Source: Phycomyces blakesleeanus NRRL 1555(-) (taxonomy: Eukaryota; Mucoromycota; Mucoromycetes; Mucorales; Phycomycetaceae). From it: DNA of 64,000 nucleotides. This document shows, in pieces, positions 58,029 through 64,000 of the stretch. A model generated the notes under the pieces. The model was not told the origin of the DNA. It did not search any database and saw nothing but the letters and a program-made list of their open reading frames with translations. Positions within the stretch are counted from its first letter, which is position 1; each line of letters begins with the position of its first letter. The translations under genes and the position numbers were made by a program. The DNA lies in assembly GCF_001638985.1 (NCBI RefSeq), contig NW_017265148.1, positions 248,001 to 312,000 on the forward strand. The letters run 5' to 3'.

Positions 58029-58035
58029 TGGTAGC
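58029..58035 (+). promoter_or_regulatory. Possible primer-binding site
   Basis: TGGTAGC two bases after the LTR end matches the first seven bases complementary to the 3' end of fungal initiator tRNA-Met (GCTACCA). Only seven bases match before the sequence departs, so support is moderate. Confidence 0.5.
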
Positions 58036-58689
58036 TGAAGCTATTTTTCCTCCTACACTACGGGAAAAAAAAGGTAGTTAGACTGGTGGTTTGACTGGTG
58101 GTTTGACTGATGGTTTGACTGGTAGTTTTTTGCAAGTTCTCCATTCAAACCACCATTGAGTTTAAACAAAAATAAATGACTTTCCGCACTCTGTTCTTTA
58201 ATATGTTGTTTGTATAACATAGCAATATTCTTTTCTTAGTATTGGCTTTTATATTGGACGTGGTTTCTTTTATTTATTGTATAAAGCTTATACATCATTG
58301 GATACTTTTATTTGATACTCTCTTATATGACAATTATTGTTTTAAAATGTAGATTAAATAGATATTTTATTGGACACAATTTATTTTTGTTATTATTACT
58401 CTAAAGAAAATAGCTGCCTATTGGATTATATTTATAAGAATTATTGTTTGATTTAACAATTATGCTTTTATTGAGTATTATTAAAGAAAAAAAGCTTTTA
58501 TTGTTCATTTTATTGGATATTAATATAAGAAAAAGTTTTTATTGTTCATTTTATTGGTTATTATTTAATAATAGAAAATCAACATTTGAATTTTATTGGC
58601 TATAAACTACACTATATTCTAAGTTATTATAGTAGAGTATCTCATTCGATTTTATTACATTCGATTACTTATGAGACTGCAATCTTCTA

Positions 58690-59285
58690 AAACGGTCTCT
58701 TCAGAGATGAGAGATTCTTGAGGCAGATGCCCAGTTTTCATGGCATCTGGTGAGGTTGATACCAGCATCCTTCATCAACATTGCGTGTTTAGCACACATT
58801 TGTTTTCTAACCATTACTGATATAGACCCCCAGCTAGAACAAGAACCAAGATCCTTCACCAAAGGATGGACAGCCAGCTCATCACAAATGATCTTTGAAT
58901 ATACTCAGAGAGTGGCCTTCTCTTCATTGTTTACCTCAATACCAAGATCTTCACTCATCATTTTGAAGATGTACTTCAATGTTATATCCCAGGTATTTGG
59001 AATAGGTGCACGGATAAGACTGTTGCAAGGCTATTGGATTACATGTTAATACATATTCATTTTATTTTATTTTTGATTTACAATGTCAGTGGCAGAAGGT
59101 ACTGTCTCTTGCTCAGAAAATCCTCTGTTGTCTAGTTGACTCTGGAGGTAGTCAATCTTCGAATTCAATTCTTCTCTTGTAGAATTCAATTCCAGTTTGA
59201 TAGTGTCCTGTCCTGCCTTCAAAGAGATTATCTCACTGTGCATAGCTTGTAGTAAAGATATGACCTGGCTTTCTATGTTATTCAT
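58690..59285 (-). pseudogene. Divergent ORF-B of CACTA element 2
   Basis: The first exon (59285 to about 59090) encodes a coiled coil (MNNIESQVISLLQAMHSEII, then EELNSKIDYLQSQLDNRG). A later block reads NTWDITLKYIFKMMSEDLGI, a TGA, VYSKIICDELAVHPLVKDLG and MCAKHAMLMKDAGINLTRCH, with a basic end. The exon junction near 59040-59090 is unresolved. The C-terminus is shared with the remnant in CACTA element 1. The gap to the tnp2 start is about 230 bp, suggesting a bidirectional promoter. Function unknown, perhaps a TnpA-like DNA-binding partner. Confidence 0.55.
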
Positions 59286-59517
59286 GTTAAGAGTTTAGTT
59301 TGTGTAAGCAAAAAGATTGTTGTGAAAGAAGAATAAAGAGTGAAAAAATTTTCTATCATCTATTATTAGTTTCATATTAATTAGTTTAACTTTTTCATCA
59401 CAGTCAATATTAATTTTGACTTACCATAGTTATATTGACAGCTAATACGCAATGTTTCAGATTCTGTTTCTGAGTTTATACTCATATTATCTATGTCATC
59501 ATTATCTTGAAGTTATT

Positions 59518-62500
59518 ATGTCTACACAAAACTCAAAGTTATTAAGTATAAAGACATATCATTTAAAAGCAATTACTGATACTCATACCTTTACTTCAAA
59601 GTGTTATTTTCAACCTTTAAAAATGTTCTCAATTACAAAGCGTAGTAGTTACAAATGCAGAATCTGCAATACATTTTACAATAGCACAAGAAAAGTCAAT
59701 TTATGCAGAATTCAGTGTATGAAAATCCATTCTTCAAACATGGTTAATTTTGAGATTTCCCAACCCATTTCTGTCTCTGAGCAAACCAATGTTGTATCAA
59801 GCATTGTACCTAGATACACCTCTAAGTAAGTCTATGAAAGACATATGCACTGTTAGAACAAGTAATTAATTATATTATTGCCTTCATGAACAAGCAGAGA
59901 AAACACAGCCACAATTGATAACCAAACTGTGGATGCCTTCAATAATGGTGACAATGATAATGATCAGCCCATGGTAAGATATATACATACATCTATGTAT
60001 CTATATCTATAACACTAATTACTATTTACCTTAATAAAGTATAATGCCGATCTTGATCATGCCATGGATGACATTCACGTTGAAACCTCTCCTCTGATAT
60101 TTGATTTCAGTCAACCCACTCCCATTCCTAACAATGACGATGCAAAAATCTTGAGTTCATTAAGATAATCAAGGATTTTGGAATTTCGTGTGAAGCACAT
60201 GAAATGATTGCTCATCATTTTAACAAGATTCTAGAGACATCTAATGACATAACATACAGAGCATGCTCTTCATACCTTGGAGATAAACTTCTTGAGAGAT
60301 TTTCTTCTGTAAAAGGAGATAAGTATGACATCTGCCATAATGATTGTAAGCTTTACAATGACAGTCATGAGACAGTATGTCCTAATTGTGGTGAGTCACA
60401 TTATAAAAACGATGCCAAAGACAAAGACGGATTGCCAATCCCTGTCAAAACAATGATTCAGATCCCTTTGGCTAGACAGCTTGCTCTCTGTTTGGCTGAT
60501 GACACTACAAGAAACGAGATGATGTATTGTCATAACCATCAGTCCAGTCAAAACGGAAGCAAATCTGATGTCTTTGATGGCCAAGCTTATGAATCGATCA
60601 AGCATCCTTTTTCTGATGAGAATGATATCGCCATTTCATTGTCAGTTGATGACTTTGCTCCACACAAGGTTCCTGGTACGGTGACCATTTTACATGCCAC
60701 CATGCTCAACCTTCCTCCAATGGTCCATTACAAGTGCAAGCAAATGATCCAGATCGCAATGATCCCTGCTGCAACTGTACCTGCCGACTTCTGATCATTT
60801 CTTGAGCCAACCATCAAATTGCTCAAGATACTGCAAGCAGACGGAATGGTGATAAAAACACCAACAAAAACAATGAGAGCAAAAGTCCATGTTCTCATGG
60901 CAACTGGTGACATTCCAGCATTGGCAAAGCTGGCATGCCATGCTGGCCATACAAGCAAAAATGGCTGTCATATCTGCAATGTTGTTGGACAAACTCCAGG
61001 TCATGGCCAATATTTCAGAACCTTGCCAGGTACCACCATCCGCACTGTAGAGAGCTTCAGAAGCTTCAACCCTGATAGTGCGTTGTGGAAGGGCCTCAAA
61101 AGACAATCTCCATTTGCTTCATTGACGTCATTCACAGGCCCATTTTTCTTTGCCCTCAATGAGATGCATGGTCTTTGTCACGGAATTGGCAAGCAGGTCT
61201 GGGGGCTTGTTTGCGGGAAGTATGTATCTAAGCACCCCCTTTTTCTCTCTGCTGGAGAACAGAAGGAGATAGGCGCAGCAATGGAAGGAACAAGATGATT
61301 GATCCCAACATCTTTCTATGGTGCTTGGAGGGACGTGGCAAGACACGCAGGATATTTCTGAGCTGTGGACTGAGCCGATTTCCTTCTGTTTGTGGTTCCC
61401 ACTCTGGTGGCAGAGCATGTCCACAATCAAGATGCACGGAAGGCATTGCTTGGCCTTGTGCAAGCATGCACTCTACTCATGAGCTGGGAGTTATCAGCAG
61501 AGGAACAAACCTCTATAAAAAGGTATGTTTAGTGTTATTCAGAGTTTTGTTTTTGGAACTTATTCTGATCTTTCTCTTAGAAACCTCATTAAGTGGAATT
61601 CGTACCTGAAAGGCCATTTCCAAAATGGTAAAGTTGGAATAGAGATATTTACTATCCACCAACACCTATTGCAGCATTACCCAGCAATGATCAATGCATT
61701 TGGCCCTCCCAGAGCGTACAGCACCAGGTTGCTAGAGAGGGCCATTGGAGAATATTCTCAGTCAATAAAGAGCAATTCTGCTATTGGTGCAAATGCCGGG
61801 AATATCATGCTGAGACTCGCCCATACAAGACGTGTGGACATAAACGGAGCCTCAGTAGTTAAGGCGAGGACAACAGCAAGAATATTGCAATACAATGATG
61901 AGTCTGCTGGTTGGCTGATGACTGAGGAAGGTGAGCGTGTTGGCGTTGACTCAGACATTGAGTTCTGAGGGCCTTTGGGATGTAGAACGATTCATGACAG
62001 CATTGAAGAAATTTCTTGTCTCCCAGTTCTTCTTGCAAAGTTCTATGAATCAAAGGGAGTGGAATACAGCACGATTGATCCAGCCTTGACAACAAGCCTT
62101 GTGGCTTGTTGTCAATGGCTGTGTGATAGACTCTGCGTTTGCCCACAAAGTACAAAGAGAGGCCTATCACGTTTGCCTTCAGTCGCAGATAAACAAGGCA
62201 ACAAATGCAAGACCAGGATCGTCTCCTGCTCTAAAAGACTTCTTTGGCAAAGTTGTTCTTTTCTTTGAGCATGTCAATGAGGGGAAAAGATGGCCACTTG
62301 CTTTGGTGTTGGTGTATAGCACGATGCTGTACAATGGTGTGCCGGTGGCGAGAAATGGACAAATGAAGCCAAAGGTAGTTCACCTGGCAGATGTCAAGGA
62401 ATTGGTTGGGCTGGTGGTATCGGACGCGACAGTAAATATAACAACAGCAACAATGACAGCATACATAGTGTGGCCAGAACTCAACTATGGCCCTAAGTTG

Positions 62501-62527
62501 TCACTTGGTTCTTTTGCTGATATTTAA
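59518..62527 (+). pseudogene. Tnp2-type transposase of CACTA element 2, full length, broken
   Basis: Small N-terminal exons (from MSTQNSKLLSIKTYHLKAIT) include a Cys/His finger (CRICNTFYNSTRKVNLCRIQ). They are followed by acidic exons and a long exon with the zinc ribbon (YDICHNDCKLYNDSHETVCP), PLARQLALCLADDT, SVDDFAPHKVPG, ATGDIPALAKLACHAGH with GCHIC, and NEMHGLCHGIGKQV. The tail ends VVHLADVKELVGLV and VVWPELNYGPKL-like sequence at 62527. Damage: a one-base frame change near 60148, TGA at 60793 in place of the Trp seen in element 1, two TGA near 61359-61371, TGA near 61966 and a shift near 62095. The apparent Asn at NEMHGL replaces the Asp of element 1. Confidence 0.85.
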
Positions 62528-62875
62528 TTTGTTTTTTTTTCTGTAATACATTTTTTTTTCAAATTGTCTTAACATATTTTATCCTACCAGCAAAAAGTTT
62601 AGATATTTTCTTCTCTTTCACCTCTGGCTTTTAATAATCATCAATTGCAATCTACACTCACTAAAAATGTAAAGTCTGTAGTTAAAATGAACACTTGTCT
62701 ATCAGGAGATTTAATTTTCAGTGGTAAATTTGCTTTTTGTCAATCTTTTCAAAAGACAGAGATTTTCTTGTTTCATTTTGGGTTTTTTGTAATTTTTTTT
62801 AATTATTATAGGCCAAAAACAAAGTCACAAATGCAAAAAACCGCCATTTTTTCCCATAGTGCTAAAGACCTTTGA

Positions 62876-64000
62876 TGAATTCTGGTGAAAGACACCAAGG
62901 AAACTTTGACAAAAAGACACTAAGCCAGTTTGAGATTGAAGAACGAGTCCAGGACTTGTTACTCAGCAAGCTAGTAAACAACTATAAAAATAATCGGCAT
63001 GTACCTTATATACCTGAAGAACATAGACTTAAGAGTACTTTTGCCTGAGAACAGAAGTGTAATGAATTTGTCTCACAATTAGCTGCAACCTTAACAGGAA
63101 ATAAAACAAAGAAAGAACAAGAAATGATCCTCAAACTGCCACCATTATTGCTGAAGCAATCGCAGCTGCTGTTGCAGAAGCAATGAAAGCAATTATAACC
63201 CAACAGAAGTCCCATGCTGAACGAATCAAGCAACCTGATTGTTTTTGAAAAGAACGTCCCGCCGCAGTAGTAGATGGCTGGCTGCACGCAGTCAAGCATT
63301 GCACCAAGTACTACAACTTTGCCCCAACCAAAGCCTGCGACTTTGCAGTAAAACTTTTGTGTGACAAACCTGACATATGATAGAGGTGCATAGAACTCAA
63401 AACGGACCATCCTGCTATATGTGTCGAGTTCAAAACAGCTGTCACCAGAGAATTCCACCTAGTTTACTCTCTCCAGACCTCTAGAGATCAATTAGCACAA
63501 TTACAACAAACTGTAACTGTCACTGAGTACATTGATACTTTTCAGGATATTCAATTAGAGCTACCTGAAATGAACAATGAAGAAGTACCCAATAAATTTG
63601 TCCATGGTCTACACCCATCCATCTGTGAAAATGTTCTTGCTGCCCACCTCGTCGACGTGAATGATGCTTGTAACATTGCCTTGGCATATGCAAGTGGTCT
63701 CCAACTTGGTTACCAGAACAACTACGCATCTGCGCCACCTCTGCAGCAATATTAGCAACAATACCAGCAACAATACCAGCCACAGTACGAGCAACAGCAA
63801 TATCAGTACAGTGGACCCAAGCAAATGGACCTAGATGCAATCAGCAACTGCTGTAGCAATTACCAGTCCCGTCATCCTCCAACATGTACTGGTGCTACAT
63901 GTCATTGTTGTGGTTTGTCTGGCAATTTGAAGAGAAGTTGCAGAGACCATTTGGTTGTCATCAAGAAGTTAGATGAGGATCATTGCAAGAAGCAGGATTT
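62876..64000 (+). pseudogene. Ty3/gypsy-type Gag, stops present, runs off the window
   Basis: An Ala-rich N-terminal segment (IIAEAIAAAVAEAMKAII) is followed by the capsid-like domain: VDGWLHAVKHCTKYYNF, VTREFHLVYSLQTSRDQLAQ, VTEYIDTFQDIQLELPEM and NKFVHGLHPSICENV. Then comes a Gln/Tyr-rich stretch and a degenerate zinc knuckle (CHCCGLSGNLKRSC, lacking the usual His). Stops: TGA near 63247, TGA TAG near 63378 and TAG near 63753. Reverse transcriptase and the 3' LTR would lie beyond the window. Confidence 0.75.

Larger units (their letters stand above)
58056..62861 (+). mobile_element. CACTA element 2, complete ends, decayed genes
   Basis: Begins CACTACGGGAAAAAAAAGGT and ends with the inverse of CACTATGGGAAAAAATGGCG. 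It has the 3-bp duplication CTA (58053-58055 and 62862-62864). The left end has four units of GACTGGTGGTTT type, then many TTTTATTGG repeats (about 58360-58610). It carries tnp2 (+) and a head-to-head ORF-B (-). It is the best full-length guide to the structure of CACTA element 1. Confidence 0.93.
57607..64000 (+). mobile_element. Ty3/gypsy-like retrotransposon, 5' part, split by CACTA element 2
   Basis: The LTR at 57607 is followed by a primer site, then by CACTA element 2 (58056-62861), then by gag sequence running off the window. Joining 58055 to 62862 with one CTA removed makes the leader continuous. The start lies 39 bp past the tRNA-Val discriminator base, a position some LTR elements favour. 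Confidence 0.65.

Overview
The window looks like a repeat-rich, AT-rich fungal chromosome segment. Spliced genes have short GT..AG introns. The first gene is a secreted fungalysin (M36), and a large array of DNA transposons and retroelements follows. Together these suggest an early-diverging filamentous fungus, perhaps Mucoromycota of a Phycomyces-like kind; that placement is inference. Layout: (1) 1-9.3 kb is host-like, with an M36 metallopeptidase (+) converging on a five-exon RRM protein gene (-), surrounded by simple-sequence DNA. (2) 9.3-16.5 kb holds a CACTA/Tnp2 element, a pogo/Tigger element with an apparently intact spliced transposase, and a TA-flanked MITE. (3) 16.98-19.09 kb is an intron-rich gene of unknown function that stops where a transposon begins. 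(4) 19.1-34.2 kb is a Russian doll. A Mutator-like element (MULE2) is split by a 10-kb CACTA element, which itself carries a second MULE (MULE1) and a solo LTR. MULE2 also carries another solo LTR. Exact target-site duplications support each internal join. (5) 34.2-40.4 kb is another CACTA element holding a DIRS-type tyrosine-recombinase retrotransposon, which in turn holds a solo LTR. (6) 40.9-51.2 kb has a decayed Tnp2-like element bridged by a solo LTR, small inverted-repeat elements, and a broken gene of a zinc-finger family that I argue is a distant Tnp2-like transposase. (7) 52.3-64 kb has a LINE inserted inside a tRNA-Val gene. A Ty3-like retrotransposon with a near-palindromic LTR starts 39 bp past that tRNA, and it is interrupted by another CACTA element.

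Few genes here serve the host: the secreted protease, the RRM protein, the tRNA and possibly the 17-19 kb gene. The rest form a mobile-element community. CACTA elements carry tnp2 plus a head-to-head second ORF. The MULEs encode one spliced protein joining a FAR1-like region, a MULE transposase, a SWIM zinc finger and an OTU protease domain. The DIRS element encodes Gag, RT/RNase H and a tyrosine recombinase. The LINE has two ORFs joined by an ATGA overlap. Most copies carry nonsense codons or frameshifts. The pogo element is the clearest exception, and MULE1 and the LINE are close to intact.

Limits: splice sites, duplications and domain calls were read by eye. No database or alignment search was run. 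Family names rest on recognised motifs.
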